Assembly (NCBI RefSeq): GCF_004345325.1 | Contig: NZ_SLVJ01000026.1 | Location: forward strand, 1 to 53,612 | Reading direction: 5' to 3' | Length of the DNA: 53,612 nt | From: Acinetobacter calcoaceticus | Lineage (GTDB): Bacteria > Pseudomonadota > Gammaproteobacteria > Pseudomonadales > Moraxellaceae | Shown: positions 41,328 to 49,740 of the stretch, piece by piece | How positions within the stretch are numbered: the first letter of the stretch is position 1 | How the letters are laid out: each line of letters opens with the position of its first letter | Notes under the pieces: generated by a model | What the model was told of the DNA's origin: nothing | Databases searched by the model: none | What the model saw: only the letters and a program-made list of their open reading frames with translations | Translations under genes and position numbers: made by a program

Positions 41328-41371
41328 ATCCCAGTCAATCCCACCTTATCCTAGAATATCCCACAATTATC
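41328..41371. repeat. 10-bp phased ATCCCA repeats at the right end
   Basis: ATC occurs at 41328, 41338, 41348 and 41358, giving ATCCCAGTCA, ATCCCACCTT, ATCCTAGAAT and ATCCCACAAT, and then runs into the terminal repeat. The exact 10-bp register puts the sites on one face of the helix. No matching array is seen at the left end. Confidence 0.7.
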
Positions 41372-41377
41372 TCAATA
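41364..41377 (-). repeat. Right terminal inverted repeat, likely transposase site
   Basis: CAATTATCTCAATA is the inverted copy of the left-end site 5060-5073 and lies 29 bp from the right end, as the left one does from its end. Confidence 0.8.
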
Positions 41378-41406
41378 CTCTGTGTTAGTTATAATATTAG
41401 GTGTCA

Positions 41407-41412
41407 TGTACC
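41407..41412. repeat. Prophage target-site duplication, right copy
   Basis: TGTACC follows the ...GTGTCA phage end and matches 5025-5030. Confidence 0.85.
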
Positions 41413-41738
41413 CAGCCCAAGATTAACGGCACCACCATTAACAATAATGACGAATTGATTGCTGATCCGGCATTAGCATTGTTGCTGCTATTGTTCGTGC
41501 TGTTGCTATTGTTTTCATTTTGATCGGATTGTTGCCCGAACTGATTGAGCACTGAGCCCATCAAACCACCTAATCCACCTGATTGATTGGTCGAATTAGA
41601 TTGGCCCAACTGTGAAATCACTGAACCCAGTAAACCACCAAGATTGCCTGAGTTGCCTGAATTGCTTGAGTCACCTGAGGCATTCGAACCCAGTGCCTGC
41701 TTTGCGAGTTGTTCTACAATGCTGCTTAAATTTGTCAT
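41413..41738 (-). pseudogene. DUF937 (YidB-like) gene, 5' half cut off by the prophage
   Basis: The first 109 or so residues (MTNLSSIVEQLAKQALGSNA, a Gly/Ser/Asn-rich middle with GGLLGSVISQLG repeats, then LLLMVVPLILGWV) belong to the DUF937 protein whose rest lies at 4703-5030. The frame runs four codons into the phage and stops (HDT). The ATG is intact, so a truncated product of 113 residues could be made. Confidence 0.9.
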
Positions 41739-41865
41739 GGCGAGTTTCTTTTAAAGTTCAAATAAATTAAAACCATATGATGCTTTAGCCATGAACGCAA
41801 AACTCAAATTGTTATTTTTTGCACATCCCAATCAAGCTCAAAATTAAAGAAACACGGCCCTTTGC

Positions 41866-42342
41866 CTACCAACGATATTTATCCCAGTTTTCTGGATTGG
41901 CCCAATATTTGGCATTTAACCAATCCGGCACATGTTTATAATTCAGAATATTAAATTGCCACAATGTAATATCACGAGCGTTCATATCCGCTGAACTTAC
42001 ATTAAAATGATTAAAACCCAAAGCTCGAAGTAAGCTTGCATCAACATCATGTGCCAGCACCACGATACGTTTAGCCCACAAATCACGTAATTTAACCAAC
42101 AGTTGGGTCTGCTCTGCATGCGACAATGCCTGCAAATCTACAGGGTTAAATATCACCACAGCCAAATCATAACGTTGGCTAAAAGGCAGATTTAAAAACG
42201 CAGATGCGTTAAAATATGTCCATTGAATCGCAGTATCAGACTGCAATTCCGCCATATTCGGTCCAATACATATAGCAGTCGCAATCGGCTGTTGCTGCGA
42301 TAAATCGTCTAGCATTGCAGTGATGACATTTTTCTCAGCCAT
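41866..42342 (-). CDS. DUF6231-like protein
   Basis: The protein has 158 residues. It has a Rossmann-like alternation (IATAICIGPNMAEL, YDLAVVIFNPVD, KRIVVLAHDVD) and an aromatic C terminus (WLNAKYWANPENWDKYRW) typical of a small family in Acinetobacter and Pseudomonas. The function is unknown. It is divergent from the DUF2797 gene with 33 bp between starts. Confidence 0.6.
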   Translation of the reverse strand: MAEKNVITAMLDDLSQQQPIATAICIGPNMAELQSDTAIQWTYFNASAFLNLPFSQRYDLAVVIFNPVDLQALSHAEQTQLLVKLRDLWAKRIVVLAHDVDASLLRALGFNHFNVSSADMNARDITLWQFNILNYKHVPDWLNAKYWANPENWDKYRW

Positions 42343-42375
42343 AACGACACCTTAAATTCGAGAGAGTAATTGAAC

Positions 42376-43245
42376 ATGGAACTACAAGGCATTTGTCATA
42401 AAATGCATGCGTCGGTCTTAGCGCATAGTGTAACTGATCAGCCTACACCTCAGGCAAATGTTGAATACAAATTTATATTAGATCGTGAACAAGTGGATCT
42501 GCCTTTTCAGCTCGGTCAAGACATCACCCTCGAATGGACGGGTAAAATTTATTGTGTGTCGTGTGGCAATAAAACCCCGAAATCCTATTCCCAAGGTCAC
42601 TGCTTTAAATGCTTTAAAACCAAAGCCTCATGTGATCTGTGTATGATGAAACCAGAGACTTGCCATTATGCTTTGGGCACATGCCGTGAAGAAAGCTTAG
42701 CACAAGAAGTCTGTTTTCAACCCCATATTATTTATCTGGCCAACTCGAGTGCGCTCAAAGTCGGCATTACCCGTTTCGGTCAAATGCCAACCCGCTGGTT
42801 AGATCAAGGGGCAACCCAAGCACTGCCGATTATGAAAGTCGGTTCACGGCGCTTATCAGGTCAATTGGAGATTATGTTTGGCGCAGAAGTGGCCGACAAA
42901 ACCGATTGGCGCAAACTGCTCAAAGGTGAGGCTGAACCGCTAGATTTAATTCAGATTCGTGATGAATTGGTCGATCGCTTTGCGCCTAAAATCCAATCCA
43001 TCCGTGAAGCATTTAGTCAAAACTTAGATTTTAATGAAAATGTGGAATATCTGGATCAAGAAACGCAACGCAGCTTTATTTACCCTGTAGAGCATTATCC
43101 AGAAAAGATCAAATCACATAATCTGGATAAAACCCCTGTAATCCACGGTAAATTACAAGGCATCAAAGGTCAGTATCTGATTTTAGATAATGGCGTCATT
43201 AATATCCGAAAATATACCGGCTATGAATTAAAAATCAGCATCTAA
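42376..43245 (+). CDS. DUF2797 zinc-binding protein
   Basis: The protein has 289 residues from the ATG at 42376, with GAGAG upstream. The N-terminal region has two zinc-type clusters (CVSCGNKTPKSYSQGHCFKC, then CDLCMMKPETC). A GIY-YIG-like fold pattern follows (HIIYLANSSALKVGITRFGQ, MPTRWLDQGA). This is the DUF2797 arrangement; its activity is unknown. Confidence 0.85.
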   Translation: MELQGICHKMHASVLAHSVTDQPTPQANVEYKFILDREQVDLPFQLGQDITLEWTGKIYCVSCGNKTPKSYSQGHCFKCFKTKASCDLCMMKPETCHYALGTCREESLAQEVCFQPHIIYLANSSALKVGITRFGQMPTRWLDQGATQALPIMKVGSRRLSGQLEIMFGAEVADKTDWRKLLKGEAEPLDLIQIRDELVDRFAPKIQSIREAFSQNLDFNENVEYLDQETQRSFIYPVEHYPEKIKSHNLDKTPVIHGKLQGIKGQYLILDNGVINIRKYTGYELKISI

Positions 43246-43254
43246 GCTGATTTT
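43231..43254 (+). terminator. Terminator after the DUF2797 gene
   Basis: AAAATCAGC pairs with GCTGATTTT, loop ATCTAA containing the stop codon. Confidence 0.7.
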
Positions 43255-43299
43255 CAATTCTATTATTTTAAAGCACTCAAGCAGTGACTAAGAAGCCGA

Positions 43300-44502
43300 T
43301 CAATTCGATGGATTGGCTTCTTCAACCTTGACATCGAGCAATTCTAATATTGCAGTCACTGGATCATCCCCAGTACTGGCTGACATCTGTTTATGCATAT
43401 TTCTAAACTGCATCACTTGAATGCCTGCAACTTCGATATTAAATAGACGCTCGATTTCCGCCGCCAATCGTTCTGGTGTCGCCTGCTGCTGGATCAATTC
43501 TTGGACGATTTTTTTACCTGCAATAATATTTGGCAATGCATAGTAAGGTATTTTCACCAAGAACTTCGCAATGGTATAGGTCAACCAATTCAGTTTATAG
43601 AATGTCACCATGGGTCTATGAATGAACATTGCTTCCAAAGTTGCAGTACCTGAAGCCAATGCCACGATATCCGCGGCATTCATCACCTGCCGACCAATAC
43701 TGGATTCAGGGTGGGCGTTGTCCATTAAAATAATATTTTCAACCAAACTTGCAGGATAGTTTTTCAGTAAGTCTTGGATTTGTTGTTTACGCAGCGCATT
43801 AATCGCAGGGATTACAAATTTTTGAGTCGGATGTTTTTGAATCAGTATCTGTGCGGCATCGAGTACCAATGGTCCCAAGCGCTCAACCTCACCTTTGCGA
43901 CTTCCTGGCAATAATGCAATATAGTGCGTCTCAGGATCAAGTCCCAAGGCGATTTTTGCGGGGGCTAAGGGATTGTCCAACGGTAATTCACTGGCCAAAG
44001 GATGCCCAACAAAAGCAGCGTTGACTTTAAACTTGTGATAAAAGCCTTTTTCAAATGGAAATAAACACAGTACCAAGTCAACCGAAGCGCGTATGCCATG
44101 CACTCGACCTTGACGCCATGCCCAGACCGATGGACTGACATATTGTACCGTCTTGGTCGGCAAATGCTGTTGCTTAATACTTTTACTCATTCTGAGATTA
44201 AAATCTGGCGAATCAATACCAATAAAGATATCAATCGGTTGCTTCGTCCAACGTTCAATCAGTCCATCACGAATCGCATAGAATTTTTTTAGATCTTTGA
44301 GGACTTCGACGATCCCCATGACGGAAAATTGATCCATCGAATAATGACTTTGAAAGCCTTCCGCGATCATTTGAGGACCACCGACCCCTTCAAATTCGAC
44401 CTCTATACCTTGTGCTCGAAAACGTCGCATCAGTTTCACCCCAAGCGTATCGCCTGAGACTTCGCCGACCACGATCCCTATTCTAAGTTTTCGATTGATC
44501 AA
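43300..44502 (-). CDS. lpxB: Lipid-A-disaccharide synthase
   Basis: The protein has 400 residues from a TTG at 44502 (INRKLRIGIVVGEVSGDTLG), which has GAGGAA 7 nt upstream; the longer frame to 44607 adds non-family sequence. Motifs include GEVSGDTLGVKLMRR, FEGVGGPQMIAEGF, VQYVSPSVWAWRQGR, FPFEKGFY and ALLPGSRKGEVERLGP. It joins UDP-2,3-diacylglucosamine with lipid X to form the lipid A disaccharide at the inner membrane. The length is usual for the family. Confidence 0.96.
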   Translation of the reverse strand: MINRKLRIGIVVGEVSGDTLGVKLMRRFRAQGIEVEFEGVGGPQMIAEGFQSHYSMDQFSVMGIVEVLKDLKKFYAIRDGLIERWTKQPIDIFIGIDSPDFNLRMSKSIKQQHLPTKTVQYVSPSVWAWRQGRVHGIRASVDLVLCLFPFEKGFYHKFKVNAAFVGHPLASELPLDNPLAPAKIALGLDPETHYIALLPGSRKGEVERLGPLVLDAAQILIQKHPTQKFVIPAINALRKQQIQDLLKNYPASLVENIILMDNAHPESSIGRQVMNAADIVALASGTATLEAMFIHRPMVTFYKLNWLTYTIAKFLVKIPYYALPNIIAGKKIVQELIQQQATPERLAAEIERLFNIEVAGIQVMQFRNMHKQMSASTGDDPVTAILELLDVKVEEANPSN

Positions 44503-44849
44503 GTGATGTTCCTCATTTTTTAAAAATAAAACCGCGCTCAAATCTGTAAATCTCCATGGTCTGTGACCACCGTCTTTTACTATTGTCGTGGGCGCATAAT
44601 TTAACATAGGCTGTTGCGGCCGTAATCGATATTTTAGTCAGACCTTAAAGTCAACTCAGTTTAAAACTCAAATAAATACTCTGCACAGTTGTGTCAATTT
44701 AGTGTGGTTGATTTTAGTCTATGCCTGAGACCCTAGGCCAGAGCACTATACTTTAGCATTTTTTTGCATAAGTTATTCAGCAATCAAGACAACCTCATCC
44801 ATGAAAAAACAATAACATATCCCAGATTTTTCATATGTAGAATTTGATC
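44503..44849. other. Divergent promoter region of lpxB and the TauE/SafE gene
   Basis: About 347 bases without a supported gene. It holds the lpxB leader (AT-rich, no clear hairpin) and the upstream region of the transporter gene. I see no RNA gene or strong terminator. Confidence 0.5.
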
Positions 44850-45743
44850 ATGGTCGGTCCTATCGAATTTATCCTTGCAGGCATGTTGGTGGGTTTCTGT
44901 GTGGGCATTACGGGTGTTGGTGGTGGTTCATTAATGACCCCGATTTTGATCAGTTTATTTCGGATCGAGCCTCATATTGCCATCGGAACAGACCTGCTCT
45001 ATGCCGCAATCACCAAATTTTGTGGTTCGATGGTGCATGCCAAGAAACTCAATATCGTCTGGCCGATCGTGTTGTGGTTGGCTTTGGGCAGTATACCGGC
45101 ATCCTTCCTCACCCATTGGTTGGCGGATCTTTATCTCAGTCAATCCACCTATTACAAAGTGGTGCTGACCACAGTTTTGGGTTTTATGCTGACCCTGACC
45201 GGCATATCGATTATCTTTAGACCGCAGATCGAAAAGTTTTTCCAGCGCTTTCAACGCCATGAACAAGTGCAGCCGGGTTCAGCCTTTCAACTGACCCCAC
45301 GACGAAAACTGCATATCATCATTATGGGCGTGATATTGGGTATATTCGTGACCTTATCTTCGGTTGGTGCTGGCGCATTTGGCATTATGGCTTTGATCCT
45401 CATGTTCCCCAATCTGCCGATGATCCGTATTATCGGTTCAGATGTGGTGCATGCGGTATTGCTCACCGCTGCTGCGGGTTTGGCGCATATGTCCTCTGGC
45501 AATGTCGATTTTCACTTATTGGGTTGGTTATTGGTCGGCTCCATTCCCACCATTATCATCGGCACCCTGATCAGTTCGCGTCTGCCTGAGCAAATTATTC
45601 GTCGGGTACTCGGGGTAACACTGCTTTTATTGGGCATAAACTTTATTGTTTCGCCTTTAAAAAGCAAAGCACCTGCGAAAGTTGAAACCGTTCTACAGCT
45701 ACAAAGTGCATTGGCGGGCAAAATCGTCAATCAAAACAGCTGA
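44850..45743 (+). CDS. TauE/SafE family membrane transporter
   Basis: The protein has 297 residues with about eight hydrophobic segments. It has the duplicated TauE/SafE signature: VGFCVGITGVGGGSLMTPIL near the start and GIFVTLSSVGAGAFGIMALI in the middle, followed by IGSDVVHAVLLTAAAGLAHM. These proteins are proposed exporters of sulfite or other sulfur-containing anions. The ATG at 44850 lacks a strong ribosome binding site. Confidence 0.9.
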   Translation: MVGPIEFILAGMLVGFCVGITGVGGGSLMTPILISLFRIEPHIAIGTDLLYAAITKFCGSMVHAKKLNIVWPIVLWLALGSIPASFLTHWLADLYLSQSTYYKVVLTTVLGFMLTLTGISIIFRPQIEKFFQRFQRHEQVQPGSAFQLTPRRKLHIIIMGVILGIFVTLSSVGAGAFGIMALILMFPNLPMIRIIGSDVVHAVLLTAAAGLAHMSSGNVDFHLLGWLLVGSIPTIIIGTLISSRLPEQIIRRVLGVTLLLLGINFIVSPLKSKAPAKVETVLQLQSALAGKIVNQNS

Positions 45744-45856
45744 AATCACCTAACATCGTGCATTTAATCCCGTTTTTTATCACAATAGCGTAATTAAATC
45801 GTGTTATATTCAAGCAACTCTAAATACTTTTGTATGATCTAATACCAGTGACGGCA

Positions 45857-46948
45857 ATGAATACACTAAAGTCTAATTCTCAAGCACAATCCGACATCGA
45901 TGATGTAAACGTTCAAAGCATTCAAACCTTGGTTACTCCAGCCGAGCTAAAAGCTGAACTGCCCCTCAACGATGCCGCTTATCAAACCGTATTGCATGGA
46001 CGTAACACTGTTCGTGATATTTTGGATGGCAAAGACAAACGTCTTTTTGTCGTCATCGGTCCTTGTTCTATCCACGATACTGTCGCAGCACATGACTACG
46101 CAGATCGATTAAAAGTCCTCAGTGAAAAAGTGAAAGATACCTTGTATATCATTATGCGGGTGTATTTTGAAAAACCACGTACCACTGTGGGCTGGAAAGG
46201 CCTAATTAACGATCCTGATATGAATGACTCTTTCAATATCGAAAAAGGATTACGTTTAGGTCGCCAGTTGCTGTTGCAATTGAACGAAAAAGGTTTGCCA
46301 TGTGCCACTGAAGCACTTGATCCAAACTCACCACAGTATTATCAAGATTTAATTTCTTGGTCTGCGATTGGTGCACGTACCACTGAAAGCCAAACCCATC
46401 GTGAAATGTCTTCGGGCCTCTCCTCACCTGTAGGTTTTAAAAATGGTACCGATGGCGGCTTAACCGTTGCGACCAATGCCATGCAGTCGGTCAAACACGG
46501 TCATAGTTTCTTGGGCCTAAATAACCAAGGTCAAGTATCGATTATTCGGACCCAAGGTAACCCTTATGCACACGTGGTTCTACGTGGCGGTAATGGCAAA
46601 CCGAACTATGATGCTGGTTCAGTTGCAGATGCTGAAAATGCACTCAACAAAGCCAAAGTCAGCAATAAGATTATGATTGATACCAGTCATGCCAACTCGA
46701 ATAAAGATCCGTACTTACAACCGTTGGTATTAAGAAATATCACCGAACAGATCTTAGAGGGTAATAAATCCATTGTCGGTATTATGGTTGAAAGCCATAT
46801 CAAAGGCGGTCGTCAAGATATTCCAGAAAACCTCGGTGATTTGGAATATGGCAAATCGGTGACCGATGGCTGTATCGACTGGGAAACCACAGAAAAAGCG
46901 CTTTTAGAGATGGATGCAGCACTGAAAGATGTACTCAACCAACGTTAA
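45857..46948 (+). CDS. 3-deoxy-7-phosphoheptulonate (DAHP) synthase, class I
   Basis: The protein has 363 residues from the ATG at 45857 (MNTLKSNSQAQSDIDDVNVQ). Motifs are VVIGPCSIHD, MRVYFEKPRTTVGWKGLIND, ARTTESQTHREMSSGLSSPV, and IDTSHANSNKDP with a metal-binding His. It condenses erythrose-4-phosphate with PEP, the first step of aromatic amino acid synthesis. It is of the AroF/AroG/AroH type; which feedback class cannot be told from sequence reading alone. A strong terminator follows. Confidence 0.94.
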   Translation: MNTLKSNSQAQSDIDDVNVQSIQTLVTPAELKAELPLNDAAYQTVLHGRNTVRDILDGKDKRLFVVIGPCSIHDTVAAHDYADRLKVLSEKVKDTLYIIMRVYFEKPRTTVGWKGLINDPDMNDSFNIEKGLRLGRQLLLQLNEKGLPCATEALDPNSPQYYQDLISWSAIGARTTESQTHREMSSGLSSPVGFKNGTDGGLTVATNAMQSVKHGHSFLGLNNQGQVSIIRTQGNPYAHVVLRGGNGKPNYDAGSVADAENALNKAKVSNKIMIDTSHANSNKDPYLQPLVLRNITEQILEGNKSIVGIMVESHIKGGRQDIPENLGDLEYGKSVTDGCIDWETTEKALLEMDAALKDVLNQR

Positions 46949-46956
46949 TAAAGCTT

Positions 46957-46987
46957 AAAACGCCATCGCTGATGGCGTTTTTTTTAT
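46957..46987 (+). terminator. Intrinsic terminator after DAHP synthase
   Basis: AAAACGCCATC-GCT-GATGGCGTTTT with a run of eight or more T. Confidence 0.92.
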
Positions 46988-47019
46988 TTACAATACAGAC
47001 TAAACATCAGCTCAATGTT

Positions 47020-47052
47020 GGTTAAATTCTGGTTAAATTCTGGCTAAATACG
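47020..47052. repeat. Three 11-bp tandem repeats
   Basis: GGTTAAATTCT occurs twice and GGCTAAATACG once, head to tail, in the gap before the phosphatase-like gene. Confidence 0.7.
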
Positions 47053-47139
47053 GGTTCAAGCCTAACAAGTGCTCACCGAGATTCACGCAATTTACATCCG
47101 CCTCTACCACCCTTCACTATAATCAAAGTTGAACATCGA

Positions 47140-47709
47140 ATGAATGAGATTGAACAACAACTCAGCGAAATTCCCAATTTTCAATTTATCCATGATCGCC
47201 TGCTCACTTCAGGGCAACCTTCGTTACAACAATTGAATCTGATCAAAGATTATGGTGTCGATAGTATGATTCGACTGAGCTTAAACGATGCTCAGGCAGA
47301 GCTTGAGCAACAAGATCAGCATTGTCTCGATATCGGATTGAATTATTTGCATATGCCCATGTTGTGGGATCGACCGACTGCAGATCAAGCGTTGTTGGTA
47401 CTTGATCTGATTGATTATTTGGTCAAAGATAAAATGATTTGGGTCTATTGTGACGATAACTGTCGAGTCAGCAGTTTGATGTATTTATATCGACAGTATT
47501 ATATGGGACTTGATTTGCCTACAGCGCATGAATTGCTCCATCAAATTTGGGAACCTAACGACACTTGGACTGGGGTTCAACATGCCGTTTCTTTACAACT
47601 CCAAGGCCGTATATCGACCCAAGAGTTGCAACAAGATTTGGCCCAGATTGCACCTGAAGATACATCTGACCTAGCCGATCCAAGCGACGAGCATCACGAT
47701 GAATCTTAA
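47140..47709 (+). CDS. Dual-specificity phosphatase-like protein
   Basis: The protein has 189 residues. RLLTSGQPSLQQLNLIKDYG and VDSMIRLSLND are typical of the DUF442/phosphatase-like family. The active-site loop reads VYCDDNCRVSS (Cys-x4-Arg) with Tyr where a His is common. The C-terminal 40 residues are acidic and probably disordered. The substrate is unknown. The altered loop makes standard phosphatase activity uncertain. Confidence 0.65.
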   Translation: MNEIEQQLSEIPNFQFIHDRLLTSGQPSLQQLNLIKDYGVDSMIRLSLNDAQAELEQQDQHCLDIGLNYLHMPMLWDRPTADQALLVLDLIDYLVKDKMIWVYCDDNCRVSSLMYLYRQYYMGLDLPTAHELLHQIWEPNDTWTGVQHAVSLQLQGRISTQELQQDLAQIAPEDTSDLADPSDEHHDES

Positions 47710-47787
47710 CTGCGAAGCTTAAATCAGCACGATTGGTTCATTAGCACGATAGCTTTTAACTACTATTTACTGCTTTTAACACCCCGT

Positions 47788-48282
47788 TTATCGACTTCCT
47801 TGATGCGCCAACAATACTGTTGCCATCGCCAAAATGCCTTCTTGTCGTCCGGTAAAACCGAGTTTTTCCGTGGTGGTGGCTTTAATACTGATCTGTGTCA
47901 CATCGACATCTAACACATCCGCAATACTTTGACGCATGGCCAGATTGTGTTTGGCCAGTTTCGGGCGTTCACAAGCCACGGTCATATCAGCGTTATTGAG
48001 GTGATAGCCACGATCCAAGATCAACTGATAGACGTGTTTTAACAGTTTACGGCTATCTGCCCCTTTAAACTCTGGGTCTGTATCCGGAAAATGCTGCCCG
48101 ATATCCCCGAGTGCCAGTGCGCCAAGTAAGGCATCACATAGCGCATGTAAGACTACATCACCATCTGAGTGTGCTTTGAGTCCTTGATCATGCGGTATTT
48201 TCAGCCCTGCCAAAGTCACAAAATCCCCTTCTTCAAAGGCATGTACATCTATTCCTTGTCCAATCCGAATTTGTGCAATCAT
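47788..48282 (-). CDS. ispF: 2-C-methyl-D-erythritol 2,4-cyclodiphosphate synthase
   Basis: The protein has 164 residues with RIGQGIDVHAFEEGD (zinc ligands Asp and His), LKAHSDGDVVLHALCDALLG and IKATTTEKLGFTGRQEGI. It makes MEcPP in the MEP isoprenoid pathway. GGAGGG lies upstream of the ATG. The length is usual (about 160). Confidence 0.97.
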   Translation of the reverse strand: MIAQIRIGQGIDVHAFEEGDFVTLAGLKIPHDQGLKAHSDGDVVLHALCDALLGALALGDIGQHFPDTDPEFKGADSRKLLKHVYQLILDRGYHLNNADMTVACERPKLAKHNLAMRQSIADVLDVDVTQISIKATTTEKLGFTGRQEGILAMATVLLAHQGSR

Positions 48283-48381
48283 TTGACCCTCCTTTCTGCA
48301 GTTTTTAAATTTGCAATCTTGTAATCAATGTTTCTATTTCGCTATAGTAGCGGTGCGAACCATATGAAAGTATAAGCGATC

Positions 48382-49059
48382 ATGCCGTTAAAAACTGATT
48401 TTATGCATTTAAATACCTTGCTATCTGGAGCAATTTTAACTTGTCTGTGCATGAGTACTGCCTCTGCCGCTTCGATTCATTGCAATAGCCCTCAACACAG
48501 TTCCCAATACAGCCCTCAAAACAGCAGCGCCTACAAAATGCTTTGTGGATCTGCACTGGAAAAAAATCGTCAGACTCTCAATGAAAAATATCTCACCGCT
48601 TTATTGGTGACCGATGCGCCCATTCGGTTGATCGAAGACACCCAAAAACTTTGGTTGAATCGCGTACTGCAATGCAAAAGTTCCGGTTGTATAAAGTATC
48701 AGATAGATGAACGCCTAGAGGAACTCAACTTTTACACCTCAATGAACCAGTCCCTGACGCAACATTATTTTAAATATCAAAATGGTGGCATCGCACAACC
48801 AGCGACTCAAATCCAAGTGCATCAACTGGGTAAAGATCGGATTAAAATTGAAGGTCTCGCCTATCTCAATCCCAACAATCGCAATGATCGCCAGACCCTG
48901 AGCTTATTGGCATACACCTCACCCGATAAAAAGAATGAAATTTTGGATAATGAACATCAGTGCAAATACCAATTTAATTATCAGAAATCACTGTTGGTGG
49001 TCAAATCAGCACAGAAAGGCTGTGAACGTTTTATCGGGACTTATCGTTTATATGATTAA
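48382..49059 (+). CDS. Exported envelope protein, LprI/A1S_1983-like
   Basis: The protein has 225 residues with a signal peptide ending ...STASAA. The mature part has paired cysteines and the helical YKMLCGSALEKNRQTLNEKY segment with LWLNRVLQCKSSGCIKYQID, resembling lysozyme-inhibitor LprI-type proteins. Its location beside ispF recalls the A. baumannii A1S_1983 family linked to colistin susceptibility; this is from memory and is not certain. Probably periplasmic. Confidence 0.55.
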   Translation: MPLKTDFMHLNTLLSGAILTCLCMSTASAASIHCNSPQHSSQYSPQNSSAYKMLCGSALEKNRQTLNEKYLTALLVTDAPIRLIEDTQKLWLNRVLQCKSSGCIKYQIDERLEELNFYTSMNQSLTQHYFKYQNGGIAQPATQIQVHQLGKDRIKIEGLAYLNPNNRNDRQTLSLLAYTSPDKKNEILDNEHQCKYQFNYQKSLLVVKSAQKGCERFIGTYRLYD

Positions 49060-49138
49060 TGCTGGCTGATCTAATTTTAGTTTTAAGGATGTTAACTATT
49101 CGCGCATTTTAAATCACTCTCCTAAGGATCCCCCTTCA

Positions 49139-49636
49139 ATGAAGATTCAAACGCCTCGTCTTGAACTACAACCGTTTAGTGCGCAAGATGCAGCCGAATG
49201 TTATGCCTGCATTACCCCGACCTTGACTCGATATATGACTTGGGAGCCTGCAGCATCACGCGCTGAGTTTGATCAGATCTGGTCTAATTGGTTAGTCAGT
49301 ATGACTGAACAGCGCGAACTGGTGTGCGTGATTCGATCCAATACCACGCAGCAGTTTCTTGGTCTGGTCGCACTGCATCAGATGCATACAGCTACCCCAG
49401 AATTGGGGATCTGGATCAGAGAGGATGCCCATGGACATGGCCACGGTCGTGAAGCCGTCACTGCGCTGTGGGACTGGGCAAAATCCCTTGGCAATATAGA
49501 CTATTTTATTTATCCAGTGGCGCAGCAAAATCAAGCCAGTCGACGCATAGCTGAAAGTTTAAATGGTGTGATTCAGGCCAAAGAACTCAAACCGAAATAT
49601 ACTGCACTGATCTACCATATTCCAACCTGGGGTTGA
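49139..49636 (+). CDS. GNAT N-acetyltransferase (RimJ/RimL type)
   Basis: The protein has 165 residues. It starts KIQTPRLELQPFSAQDAAEC, then has FLGLVALHQMHTATPELGIW and the acetyl-CoA loop DAHGHGHGREAVTALWDWA. It probably acetylates an amino group of a protein or small molecule; the substrate is not evident. AGGATCCCCC lies before the ATG, a weak ribosome binding site. Confidence 0.9.
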   Translation: MKIQTPRLELQPFSAQDAAECYACITPTLTRYMTWEPAASRAEFDQIWSNWLVSMTEQRELVCVIRSNTTQQFLGLVALHQMHTATPELGIWIREDAHGHGHGREAVTALWDWAKSLGNIDYFIYPVAQQNQASRRIAESLNGVIQAKELKPKYTALIYHIPTWG

Positions 49637-49740
49637 TCAACTTAATATAGTGTTTTCAAAGGGTTTAATTAAATATTTGTCATTGTAGTGTCATTCAACC
49701 AGATTAGCATTTAGGCTCATTTTAGGGGGTGAAAACAACA

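Larger units (their letters stand above)
5031..41406. mobile_element. Complete Mu-like (transposable) prophage
   Basis: The element is 36,376 bp, close to the size of Mu-like phages. It has TG...CA ends, a host duplication TGTACC, and a 14-bp inverted repeat (TATTGAGATAATTG) exactly 29 bp inside each end. It encodes a DDE transposase with its ATPase partner, a repressor, a Mor-type activator, lysis, terminase, portal, capsid, sheath, tube, tape measure, baseplate and fibre genes. The Mu-type replication and late modules are both present, so it may be active; the split sheath gene is the main doubt. The early module points toward the right end and the late genes toward the left end, unlike Mu itself. 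Confidence 0.95.

Noticed and set aside
5031..41406. CRISPR arrays or integrase-type attachment sites
   Set aside because: No spaced direct repeats of CRISPR form are seen. The element has a DDE transposase and a short target duplication, not a tyrosine-integrase att site.
44503..44607. ATG at 44607 as lpxB start
   Set aside because: The added 35 residues do not resemble LpxB; the TTG at 44502 has a strong ribosome binding site and the family N terminus follows directly.
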